From: a virus
Length of the DNA: 29,191 bases
IMG/VR virus record: IMGVR_UViG_3300032288_006360
Location: 1-29,191 of that record
Strand: one strand, 5' to 3'
The notes under the pieces are model-generated. The model was not told the DNA's origin, did no database searches, and worked only from the letters and a program-made list of their open reading frames with translations. Positions 14,281 through 23,100 of this stretch are shown in pieces (within the stretch, counting starts at the first letter, position 1; every line of letters starts with the position of its first letter). The translations under genes and the position numbers were made by a program.

Positions 14281-17200
14281 ATGGATCAAAAGTTATTAGA
14301 TGCCTTGAATAATTTGTCAGAAGCGCTTGAGCAGATATCTGAGGCTCTCAAAGACAAAAAGGGCAATAAATCCCCTACTGCCGAGGCATTGCAGGGCGGG
14401 AAATTCATTAATCAGATAAAGGAAATAAACATTGGTGTCAGGCAGCTTCAGAAAGACAGCAAGCAGATTCTAAAAAACCAAGAGACCATAATACAGCTTT
14501 CCAAGAATTCGTCTTCTGATAAGAAAAGCGAATTCGAAAAGGCAGGCGGAGACAAAAAGCAGGAAAGCAATATCAAGAAGGGAGTCGGAACGATATTGCT
14601 TATCGCGGTGGCCGTTCTCGCTATAGGAATGGCTTTCAAGCTCGTCGGTGGCATAAACTTCCTTTCCGTGATTGGGCTGTCTTTGGGCATACTGATCATG
14701 GCCAAGGCTTTCGAAAAGGTGGCCATGCTCAACCTAAGCATTAAGCAGGCAGCCATCGTCTCCGCTTCTCTCGTCATAATGGCGTTTGGGCTTACTGCCG
14801 CGTCTTGGATAATGAAGATGATAACTCCTATTTCGATAGCTCAGTCTTTTACCGCCATACTTATAGGAATCGGATTCAGCGTTCTTAGCCCTGCGATCGC
14901 CAAGATAATCAACGCATTCAAAGGAATGGGATGGGGTGCTCTGATAAAGGCGGTCGTGTTCCTTCCATTCGTGCTTCCTGCTATCGCTATCGGGATAACG
15001 CTGTCTTCCTGGGCGCTTAGGCATGTCAGTCCTATATCTTTCGGTCAGGCCATAACCGCCATATTGATTTCTGGTCTGTTCACCGTTATTTCTTTTGGCA
15101 TAAGGAAGATGCTCAGCGCTTTCGGAAGCGGCTTCGGCACGCTCATCAAGGCGGTGATTTTCCTTCCTTTGGTGCTTCCCGCGATTGCTTTGGGCATAGC
15201 TGCTTCTTCATGGCATTTGAAGAAAGTCACTCCTATATCCTTTGGCCAGGCCATAACATCCATATTGATTGGCGCGGTGTTCGCCGTCATCGGATTTGGG
15301 CTTAAGAAGCTTTTGGGTGCCTTCGGTGGCAATTCGATAATTGGAATCGCGGCCGCGATATTGTTCCTTCCTTCCGTTATGGAAGCAGTCGCGGACGGCA
15401 TCGTTAGGGCATCTGGCTATTTGAAGAAGACTCAGAATGTCGGATGGAATCAGGCATTGAGCGCCATATTGATCGCCGTCATATTCACCGTCATCTCGTT
15501 CGGGCTCAAGAAGCTGGTAGACGCGGTATCTTCCTTGAAAAATCCATTGGCCATAGTATTGGTGCCGATTTTGCTGCCTGCCATGGCATATGCCATACAG
15601 CTTTCTTCTAAGACATTGAGCAAGGTCACCTTGATGACGATGGATCAGTTTTGGACATCTTTAGGGATAGCGGCGCTCTTTGTCGTCTTCGCGCTTGCGC
15701 TGAAGATAATCGGGCCAAACATAGACCGGATAAACATGGGTGCTGTCGTCAAGATGCCTTTGATGTTTACCGCGCTTTCTGTGGCCATATGGGCATCTTC
15801 GAAAATATTGGCCAAGGCCACCGTAATGGAGGACGAATTCTTGAAGCAGCTTCTCAAATTTTCTATAGTGGCCGCCATAGCGATGGCGGTGATGGGAGGA
15901 GTTTCATTTTTGCTGAACAAAATAGGATTCACGAACATACTCAAAGGCTCTCTTGCCATACCTGTAATAGCCGCCGTCATAATGGCATCTTCTTTGATAT
16001 TGTCTTTAGGGGTATATAAAGAGGGTTCATATCCTAGTCTGGACTGGGCGTTGGGTGTTGGGCTTAGCCTCGCTGGATTCGCGGCTGGCGCGGGCATATT
16101 GGGTCTTCTGGTCTTCGGTCCTCAGGCGCTTGTCTTCGCGGCTGGGCTAGGGGCGATTCTTGTAGTCGCCGGAACCATTGTCGCGACATCTCACATACTC
16201 GCCAAGGGAAATTATAAGCAAGGTCCAGGTCTAGCCTGGTCGCTTTCGACTTCGCTTCTCATGCAGACATTCGGAACTTTGGTCGGAATACTTGGCATCA
16301 TGCCGAAGTCTTGGGTAAAGGACGGCACGGAGGCAGTGAAGGCGATCGCCAATTCTATCGTTCATTCTGCTTGGATCTTTCATTATGCCAAGGCTGCCTT
16401 CGTCGGAGGGCCTACCAAAGCTTGGGCTGATGGAGTGGGAACGGCTATCTCTGCCTTCTCTCCGGTCTATGCGATGTTGATGGCAAACGGCGTCGCCAAG
16501 CTATTCGGCGGCGGCGGCGTGGGACCTGAAGAATTTTCGCTCGCCATAAAAACCGTTTCCAAAGGAATCATAGATTCCGCGAACGTATTCGCGAAAAGTC
16601 CGGCTGTTTGGACCGGCGGGCCTACCTTCGAGTGGGCCGATGGCGTCGGAACCGCGATATCGGCGTTCGCGCCTGTCTATTCGATGTTGCTGGCAAACGG
16701 CGTCGCCAAGTTATTCGGTGGCGGCGGCATAGGTCCTGAAGAGTTCTCTGCTGCGATAGTCACTGTATCTAGCGGCATCATACAGGCTGCCAAAGTATTT
16801 GCAAGCCCGGACAACAAGTCTGTTTGGATAAACGGTCCTACCAGCGAATGGGCGGAAGGAGTCGGAATAGCATTAGGCGCGTTCGCGCCTGTCTATAAGA
16901 TGTTGATGGCAAACGGCGTCGCCAAGCTATTCGGTGGTGGCGGCGTGGGTCCAGCCGACTTCGCTACTGCCATAGTAACGGTTTCAAATGGAATCATACA
17001 GGCCGCTGGAATATTCGCTATAAACACTGCCAAATTCGAAGAAGGGAAATATCCATCGGAAAATTGGGGCAAAGGAGTAGGCGCTGCTCTGAACGCGTTC
17101 GCGCCTGTCTTCAACTCTCTCAGCAAAGATACTGGCTGGTTCACTTCGGGCGACGAAGTGATAAGCAATATGGTCAATGGCGTCATCAGAATCGCTTCTG

Positions 17201-18183
17201 CCATAGTCAGCGTCGCCAAGCTTTTTGGATCTCCAAAAATAGACTGGACGAAATATCCTTCGGCTTTATGGGCCTCTAATGTGAGGACGACGCTTCTTCT
17301 GTACACTAATCTCGCCAATACCATCAATGCGATGAAGCTTGATTTGATGGCGATGTTCAAATTGGAGATGGTGGTCAGGAAATTGACGATGACTGCTCGC
17401 CTTTTCGGTGCCAAAGACATCAACTGGAAGGCCAGGCCTGATCCTCTATGGTCTTCCAAAGTGCAAACCACTGTCATTCTATATGCGGCTCTTGCACGGA
17501 GCGTCAATAACATGAAGGTTGATATGGTTGCGCTGAATAGATTGGAGATGATAGCCAAGAAGCTGGTGGTGACTGCTCGCATCTTCAGCATGAATGAGAA
17601 ATTATTCAATGCAAAGATAAATCCAAACTTCATGAAGTCGGTGAGTCATAATCTGTTCTACTATATGGAGGTCGCCAAAGCCATTCAGTCAAAGCAGGGT
17701 GGCCTTACTGGATTCTTGAATCGCGCTATCATGGGTGATCCTGTGGTGCGCATGGCTGAAGGGATGGCATTGCTCGCCAAGGCATATGACAAGCTTGCTG
17801 CTTCTATTACAAAAATGGGCACTGCGATGCGCAGCCTTGACGACAAGAAGATAGCGCAGATGGAAAGAATGTCCAGGATAGTTGTGCCTAAGAGGGAGAT
17901 GTCTGGTATAGGGGGCTTTATAGGCGATGCGATCGGATCTGCGGTAAAGTCCGCCGCCAATATAGTTACTCCTAATGTCATGGCGCCTACAAACAGTGCC
18001 AGCGCCAAAAGGTCGGCAGATAGGAACCTTCCCCCTAAAGGAAAATATGGCGAAGTCACTAAGCAGAATGACATGATAATAGATCTTCTCATCCAGCTCA
18101 ACGGTGCCATGGGTCCTGAATCCACTCTGAACATCTTCTTGATAAAGAAGCTTCAGGAAGGAGAATCCTCTATGTATCACTAA
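14281..18183 (+). CDS. Tape measure protein (putative)
   Basis: 1300 residues, the longest plus-strand gene here. Residues 1-95 are a charged coiled coil. From about 100 to 680 the protein is very hydrophobic with many membrane-helix-like segments, including 67-68-residue repeats that each contain a PISFGQAITAILI-type segment and FLPLVLPAIALGI. From about 585 to 1065 come eight units with W-x10-[FY] (for example WADGVGTAISAF), spaced 60-72 residues. The last part is charged and helical. Large size, coiled-coil start, hydrophobic centre and regularly spaced Trp/Phe repeats are the usual features of phage tape measure proteins, which set tail length and may help DNA cross the membrane. At about 1.5 angstrom per residue this predicts a tail near 195 nm. 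Small tail-region genes follow it. A large virion membrane-active protein is the alternative. Confidence 0.8.
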   Translation: MDQKLLDALNNLSEALEQISEALKDKKGNKSPTAEALQGGKFINQIKEINIGVRQLQKDSKQILKNQETIIQLSKNSSSDKKSEFEKAGGDKKQESNIKKGVGTILLIAVAVLAIGMAFKLVGGINFLSVIGLSLGILIMAKAFEKVAMLNLSIKQAAIVSASLVIMAFGLTAASWIMKMITPISIAQSFTAILIGIGFSVLSPAIAKIINAFKGMGWGALIKAVVFLPFVLPAIAIGITLSSWALRHVSPISFGQAITAILISGLFTVISFGIRKMLSAFGSGFGTLIKAVIFLPLVLPAIALGIAASSWHLKKVTPISFGQAITSILIGAVFAVIGFGLKKLLGAFGGNSIIGIAAAILFLPSVMEAVADGIVRASGYLKKTQNVGWNQALSAILIAVIFTVISFGLKKLVDAVSSLKNPLAIVLVPILLPAMAYAIQLSSKTLSKVTLMTMDQFWTSLGIAALFVVFALALKIIGPNIDRINMGAVVKMPLMFTALSVAIWASSKILAKATVMEDEFLKQLLKFSIVAAIAMAVMGGVSFLLNKIGFTNILKGSLAIPVIAAVIMASSLILSLGVYKEGSYPSLDWALGVGLSLAGFAAGAGILGLLVFGPQALVFAAGLGAILVVAGTIVATSHILAKGNYKQGPGLAWSLSTSLLMQTFGTLVGILGIMPKSWVKDGTEAVKAIANSIVHSAWIFHYAKAAFVGGPTKAWADGVGTAISAFSPVYAMLMANGVAKLFGGGGVGPEEFSLAIKTVSKGIIDSANVFAKSPAVWTGGPTFEWADGVGTAISAFAPVYSMLLANGVAKLFGGGGIGPEEFSAAIVTVSSGIIQAAKVFASPDNKSVWINGPTSEWAEGVGIALGAFAPVYKMLMANGVAKLFGGGGVGPADFATAIVTVSNGIIQAAGIFAINTAKFEEGKYPSENWGKGVGAALNAFAPVFNSLSKDTGWFTSGDEVISNMVNGVIRIASAIVSVAKLFGSPKIDWTKYPSALWASNVRTTLLLYTNLANTINAMKLDLMAMFKLEMVVRKLTMTARLFGAKDINWKARPDPLWSSKVQTTVILYAALARSVNNMKVDMVALNRLEMIAKKLVVTARIFSMNEKLFNAKINPNFMKSVSHNLFYYMEVAKAIQSKQGGLTGFLNRAIMGDPVVRMAEGMALLAKAYDKLAASITKMGTAMRSLDDKKIAQMERMSRIVVPKREMSGIGGFIGDAIGSAVKSAANIVTPNVMAPTNSASAKRSADRNLPPKGKYGEVTKQNDMIIDLLIQLNGAMGPESTLNIFLIKKLQEGESSMYH
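14827..15640 (+). repeat. Hydrophobic 67-68-codon tandem repeats in the tape measure gene
   Basis: Four diverged units beginning near 14827, 15031, 15232 and about 15436, each with P-I-S-[FI]-x-Q-x-[IF]-T-x-I-L-I followed by an F-G-x-[KR]-K-[ML] segment and, in the first three, an L-P-x-[VI]-[LM] segment. Units two and three are closest; the fourth has lost the PIS start (VGWNQALSAILI). Confidence 0.75.
16045..17484 (+). repeat. Eight W-x10-[FY] units in the tape measure gene
   Basis: Trp codons at 16045, 16237, 16423, 16633, 16849, 17065, 17269 and 17449 are each followed 11 codons later by Phe (six units) or Tyr (last two). Spacing is 180-216 bases. The units at 16423, 16633 and 16849 are close copies that share ANGVAKLFGGGG, with nearly identical DNA; the outer units are more diverged. 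Confidence 0.85.
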
Positions 18184-18212
18184 ACAAAGACTTTTTTTTT
18201 CATATAACAATT

Positions 18213-18647
18213 ATGAAAAAAAACATAGGCCTCTTGAAGAAGATAAAGCTATTTTCTTCTTACAGAAATACTCTGAAATCATTGGAGGGTACTATTGGTC
18301 AAAATTTCGGAATAAGGGTAGATGGTGCTTACCGGATGTATACCGTTCTTAATATTCCGGAAGAAATCATAGGCGATGCCTTTTCTATCAAAAAATCCGA
18401 CATAGATAGGATTTCAGACAACTATATCAAAAAATATATATCAGATCTTAGTGCATTCGCCAACCAGAATGGGATGTCGGAGCTTTTGGATGTTTATGAA
18501 ATAAAAAAGGTAGACAAATATTCATATCTCGTAGTCATCGGATTCTCTCTTTTCAGGAGCAATAGATTCTATGATACTCTATATTGGAGAGTATATCCGA
18601 TTGTAGGCCTTTTGGCTATATCTGCTTTAATTTTATTGCTTTTGTAG
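18213..18647 (+). CDS. Small C-terminally anchored membrane protein, 144 aa
   Basis: A basic N-terminus (MKKNIGLLKKIKLFSSYRNT) leads into a soluble alpha/beta part (GIRVDGAYRMYTVLNIPEEI, SDIDRISDNYIKKYISDLSA), and the protein ends in one hydrophobic helix (VGLLAISALILLLL) after about residue 128. There is no N-terminal signal, so it is probably a tail-anchored membrane protein. It follows the tape measure gene by 29 bases on the same strand. A single-helix membrane protein beside tail genes could be a holin-like or tail-associated factor, but the large soluble part argues against a simple holin. Function unknown. Confidence 0.78.
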   Translation: MKKNIGLLKKIKLFSSYRNTLKSLEGTIGQNFGIRVDGAYRMYTVLNIPEEIIGDAFSIKKSDIDRISDNYIKKYISDLSAFANQNGMSELLDVYEIKKVDKYSYLVVIGFSLFRSNRFYDTLYWRVYPIVGLLAISALILLLL

Positions 18648-18670
18648 CAAACTTTCGACATCGGCTAAAT

Positions 18671-18678
18671 TATAAATA
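18671..18678 (+). promoter_or_regulatory. TATAAATA element upstream of the 18699 gene
   Basis: Exact match to the T4 late-promoter -10 box TATAAATA, 20 bases before the ATG at 18699, followed by an A-rich leader. The spacing matches the TTAATATATA sites. With such AT-rich spacers a chance match is possible. Confidence 0.4.
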
Positions 18679-18698
18679 AAAACTTAAAAACAAAAAAT

Positions 18699-19145
18699 AT
18701 GGCAAAAGAAACAACAGAGGCATTCTATGAGCTTGACGAGACGACAGAAGAGCTTTTTATGGAAATCTTCAACAAGAAATCGCTTCCTGTGAACGTTAAC
18801 TTCCAATTCATTGGCAGCTCCAAGCAAAAGCAGTTGATAAAAGTATCTAAAATCGCTGACGATTTTTCATTTATCCTTAAAAAGGAACTTAAAGTAATCA
18901 TCAACGAAGATTTGCTCAACGTATTTGATGAAGAGTCTATAACGATTCTTATCGAGCAGGAAATCGACAAGATAAACATCAACATGGAGAGCGGCAAGAT
19001 AAAATTGGTCGGCACCGATTTGAATACATTTTCATCTCTTGTGAATAAATACGGAGTAGAAAAAGTCGCAAGAGCCAACAAAGTAGAAGAATTATATCAA
19101 GAGCAAAAAGAAGACGCTAAGAGCGACGAAGAATTCATCATCTAA
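18699..19145 (+). CDS. Degenerate phage metallopeptidase-like protein, 148 aa
   Basis: The segment LKVIINEDLLNVFDEESITI, then LIEQEIDKININMESGKIKL and GTDLNTFSSLVNKYG, resembles the layout of the putative phage metallopeptidase domain: a strand with I-I-N, a helix that normally bears H-E-x-x-H, then a hydrophobic strand, an Asp, and a F-x-x-x-V-x-x-[FY]-G helix. Here the expected H-E-x-x-H position reads Q-E-I-D-K (in IEQEIDKI), so the zinc site is lost and catalytic activity is unlikely. The acidic C-terminus ends KSDEEFII. The gene sits after the tape measure region and ahead of two small genes on the same strand, with a very A-rich leader (AACAAAAAATATG). Structural use of a dead protease fold is a plausible reading. 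The family link is from memory of the pattern and needs a profile test. Confidence 0.45.
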   Translation: MAKETTEAFYELDETTEELFMEIFNKKSLPVNVNFQFIGSSKQKQLIKVSKIADDFSFILKKELKVIINEDLLNVFDEESITILIEQEIDKININMESGKIKLVGTDLNTFSSLVNKYGVEKVARANKVEELYQEQKEDAKSDEEFII

Positions 19146-19150
19146 AAATT

Positions 19151-19411
19151 ATGAGCATGATAACCAAAAAATACGTATCCGCGCTTCAGAAGAGATACGA
19201 GGCTGAGATGGCCGAGGCAGAAGCAAACATTTCTCTGTACTTATCGGGGCAAAACCTTGCTGCCATCGGAGAACATTCCGATTTGATGGAGGAGCAGGAC
19301 AAATGGATCGAGAAGTACACCAATGCGAAGGATAAATTGGAAACAATAAAATCTTTGGATTTGAACGACTCTGATTTAGAAAAGAAATCACCTGAAAGAA
19401 TCAACAGCTAG
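19151..19411 (+). CDS. Small coiled-coil protein, 86 aa
   Basis: Not recognised. Begins five bases after the previous stop; an alternative ATG lies two codons in. Almost wholly helical: KKYVSALQKRYEAEMAEAEA then a short hydrophobic turn (ISLYLSGQN) and EEQDKWIEKYTNAKDKLETI. No membrane segment or signal. Uses TAG as stop. Likely a small virion or assembly protein because it is embedded in the tail gene run, but this is context only. Confidence 0.72.
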   Translation: MSMITKKYVSALQKRYEAEMAEAEANISLYLSGQNLAAIGEHSDLMEEQDKWIEKYTNAKDKLETIKSLDLNDSDLEKKSPERINS

Positions 19412-19437
19412 TCTGTAAAAAATAAAAAAAACAAAAT

Positions 19438-20094
19438 ATGTCAAATATTGAAACAAACGTAGTAAAGCCTGAAATCAAGTTTTTCGAAAACGATGTCGAA
19501 AATCTCACGATAGATCCTTCAAATGAAAGCATCTTGGATGGAAAGATAAGATCCATAGAGGATTTCATGGAAAATAACGATGGAAAAGGAAAGAGCGACG
19601 AGGAAAAAGATAGCCTTTATAGCAATTCTCAGGAATTGTGGAAAGAATATACCAATGCGTTGAGAGATGTTAAGTATAACTTCCACCTAAACAGAGTTCA
19701 ATGGAAGTTCTTGACTGATCTTATCTTGTCTAAGCTTGAGTATGACGTGAATACCGTATTCTTCGCGATCGAGCTTACAGAGTTGCTTGGCTCTATGAAA
19801 AACGTTAAGTATTCTAACGATGAGGAACTTGTTGCTTTCCCGGTTAATGCCACAGAAATAACCTACATCTATCACTTGATTTCCAAATATAAAGTGAAAG
19901 GTCTTACGAAAGATTCTTATACTTTCTCTAAAGTGTTGATGAGAATCGGAAATATCAGCAAGCTATTCAATTATTATGATTCGTATGCGAAGAGCCTGTC
20001 TACCGACATCCAAAACTGGGTAACTTCTTTCGAAGACGGTGTTTTTGTAGAAAAGAAGAAAAAAGTCGAAGAAACGGCTGAGTCAAATGGCTAA
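19438..20094 (+). CDS. Hypothetical tail-region protein, 218 aa
   Basis: Not recognised. Preceded by a strongly A-rich leader (AAAAAAAACAAAATATG), typical for Bacteroidota translation starts. The N-terminal 60 residues are acidic and probably flexible (SIEDFMENNDGKGKSDEEKD), the centre is helical and aromatic (YNFHLNRVQWKFLTDLILSK, then FAIELTELLGSMKN), and the C-terminus is Lys/Glu-rich (KKKKVEETAESNG). It is the last gene of the plus-strand tail run and ends just before a strong bidirectional terminator. The size, acidity and location would fit a tail assembly chaperone, though chaperones usually precede the tape measure gene; I do not assign this. Confidence 0.75.
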   Translation: MSNIETNVVKPEIKFFENDVENLTIDPSNESILDGKIRSIEDFMENNDGKGKSDEEKDSLYSNSQELWKEYTNALRDVKYNFHLNRVQWKFLTDLILSKLEYDVNTVFFAIELTELLGSMKNVKYSNDEELVAFPVNATEITYIYHLISKYKVKGLTKDSYTFSKVLMRIGNISKLFNYYDSYAKSLSTDIQNWVTSFEDGVFVEKKKKVEETAESNG

Positions 20095-20107
20095 TTCTTC
20101 AAAGTAA

Positions 20108-20140
20108 AAAAAAGAGGCGCTCAATAAGCGCCTCTTTTTT
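20108..20140. terminator. Bidirectional terminator between tail run and 2004-aa gene
   Basis: Perfect 14-bp stem AAAAAAGAGGCGCT / AGCGCCTCTTTTTT with a CAATA loop, giving U runs on both strands. It lies between the convergent stops at 20094 and 20143. Confidence 0.95.
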
Positions 20141-20142
20141 AT

Positions 20143-23100
20143 TTAGTATACCGGAGTTATCGGCCTGAATGGTCCTATGACGTCAAGCTCTCCGGACGGT
20201 TCCTGTATGTCTTTAAGCCCTCTTATCTCATAGTTCTTCTTGTCTCTGAATACCGATCCATATCCGTTTTCCGACGTTATCTCTATTACAATGAATGGAT
20301 CTATGTTCGAGTCTATCGCGAAATTGAATGGTGCTATAGGCGGTATCTTGTGCGGGCTCAAATCCCCCGGCCTTATTATTGACTGAGTTGCTCCAATCTT
20401 CGGTGGTGGCGGTATTCTTCTATATTCGTCTATTGTCTGAACCGGCTCTAAGTCTATCTCCGTCCATTCCGTGATGTTCAGCCAATTGCTGTCATCCCCT
20501 TGGTCCAATACCGGAGGTATGGAAGAATATGTGGCGCCTAATCCGCTATAGACGAACGTCTCTCTGTTGTATTTGACTATGCTGGTCACGGTATATGAAG
20601 AGTTCGCGTCCCATTCGGAAACGTCTTCGTATTTTCGAGGGCTTTTGACTTTGTTGTTGTCTATCGCTGACATATATAGCTTTCCGTAATATGTCACTTT
20701 ATCCCCTTTGCTGTAGTTCGTGAAAGGCGCCCATTCTTTGTATGTCTTGTATGTCCTTATCTTTATCGTGAAATATTCAGGCAGAACAAGCCTTTCTCTG
20801 AATTCGAAATATGGCCTGGGTGGCGGTATCAGTCCAGTCGGATTCTTGTCCGCGCCTATTCCTTCCATTATCGTATAGAAGTCTAATACGCAGTTGTATA
20901 CGGTCGATCCGCTGTTTACCGGCATCAGATATGCCTCGTTCAGCTTGAAGGTGATAGGAGTCATGTTTTCTCTTATGTCGACTATCCTCATGTCGTTTAC
21001 CCGGTGCGTTATCTGGTTTCCTCCGTTGAAATATGACCTTCCTGTTATGTCTAGTATTTTGTGAGTTAGCGGTATGATGTTCTTCTTGAGCCAAGATTTA
21101 AGCCCTTGTAGCTTTATGGCAACTTCGTCTATGGTATATGGCAGGAGGTTGTTTCCGTCTTTGTCTGTGATGAAATATGTTAGGTTCATCAAATTGGTCT
21201 CTTCGAACTTCTCGTTGGGGAAAGTGTGCTTTATGAAGTCGTTTTCGGTCCATCCTTCGACCGTGTTGTCGAATATGTCCGGTATCTCTACTTTGAAAAG
21301 CTTCGAGAAGTTTTCGGACTTTACATCTATGTTCCTATAATATTCGTTTAGCTGAAGGTCGTTATATCCAAAGAAGTTTATCGCGTTTATGATGGATTTG
21401 TAGGATCCGATGTATGGGTATATCAGATTCTTCATCATGAGAAGCTCCTTTCTTTTCGCATTTAGGAATTTCCAGTCGACGCCGCCTTCGAATACGTCAT
21501 ATTCCTTGAATATGAATACTTCGTTCGGACCTATGTTTTTCCCTATGTTTCCGAGCTCTATGTCAAATCTTGGATCTTCTATATCCGTTTGTCCCAGTAC
21601 TCTGAATCTGGCTATTTCCCTGTCTATTACCTTCAGCGTCGTCTTGAGGTATGTCGTGTCTCCTGATTTCGGATAGTTTGTCAATACGGTCTTTTCGCTT
21701 TCGAAATAATCCAGTTGTATATTGAAGAAGTCGACTATCATCGTCTTGTTATACAGCTCGCCAATCTTCACTATATACCCGCTGTTCATCGAGATATGCT
21801 GGTTCGTCGCGTTCGTGATGTCCTTTATGGTTATTCCTAGATATTGGCCTACTTTCAATCCTCTTCCTATGAAGGTTTCTTCCGACATCATGTTCAGCTT
21901 TATCTGTCCTCTTTTTGCGCCGTTGACATATATTGTATCAAAAGATAATACCGTGTCGTTTGCGTCGGTACTTGTTATTGTGATTTCTATCTCTTCTTTT
22001 TTATAGAGCTGCAGGCTTGCCGAATATGCGCCTTCCTCCAATGCCTTGAATCCCATGAATGTCTGTAGCGGAACCGGTTCTGTGGATACATCGTCCTGGT
22101 CGTCTATGTAACTCAGCTCGTATTCTATCTTTTCGAATACGGTCTGCTGATATTCAGGCAGATATACTTTTTCTATTTCTCTGTTTGGATATTTGTTTAA
22201 AGGAACGTCTACCAATGGCTTTGGTCCAAGATATGCATATGATCCTGTCTTTTCCAATTGATCGCCGCTGAGGTCATACATGAAGAATTCTGGGCTTTGG
22301 TCCAGCCATTTCCAGTAGTACTTCACAGGAACGTCGCCTTCGAAGTTTTCCCTTGGCCTTCTTACGCATTCCATTGCCTTTATCCAAAGGCCTTTCGGCT
22401 TTTCGTATCCTGGATCAAGCGTTCCGTATTTTCCCTCTTCTATCAGCGATCCTGTCGCTGCTATTATTTCTATCTCGCTGTTGACTATCGACTTCACCTC
22501 GAATATTCCCTTTATGCTTGGCTGTAGCGCCCAGATGGATTTCCTTTCTGGGTTGTATATTATCTTGGTGTTTGGCGCAGTCGTGCTTTCTATATGCGCG
22601 ACAAGTCCTGTTCCTGAATCCAGCGCGATTATCTGGTTGCTGGTCTGCGACGCCAGATATACTCCTCCGTCATACATGTTCAGCGCCAGGTATCCATATG
22701 CAGCGGGATTCTTGTCTATGCCTATCGCGTTGTTTTCCAAGTTCAGAGATCGGAATCTGTATGTCTTGTCGGATATGTTCATTTCTCCGGTGAGGCTGTT
22801 GTATATGACGTCCGCGAATTCGCTCATCGTTATTCCTGCTATGGAGTATGTCATGCCGTTGTCTATCCTCCAGAGCTGCGTCTGTGCGTAAACGTATATG
22901 GACTCGTTTACTGGTTCGTAGAATATGGAAGACTGTGTTAGTCCAGGTATGTGGTATGAAGTCTGTATGTCTCTCGATGAGCCATTTACCCTGAGCAGAA
23001 GCTCTGCGTCAGTTGTTATGTACATGTCTTTTTCGAAGGCGTTATATACCATCTTTCCGGTTCTCGTGTCGCTTGCCGGCGTCACGATCGTCGACGCGAG

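Noticed and set aside
14827-17484. Direct repeats considered as a CRISPR array or mobile element
   Set aside because: Units are in frame, coding and diverged, without uniform spacers; they are protein repeats of the tape measure gene.
16893-17633. 246-residue minus-strand open frame inside the tape measure gene
   Set aside because: Antisense mirror of the repeat region; its repeats follow those of the tape measure and there is no leader or independent signal.
18213-18647. Holin call for the small membrane protein after the tape measure gene
   Set aside because: It has one C-terminal helix and a sizeable soluble part; location is away from the endolysin, so evidence is too thin.
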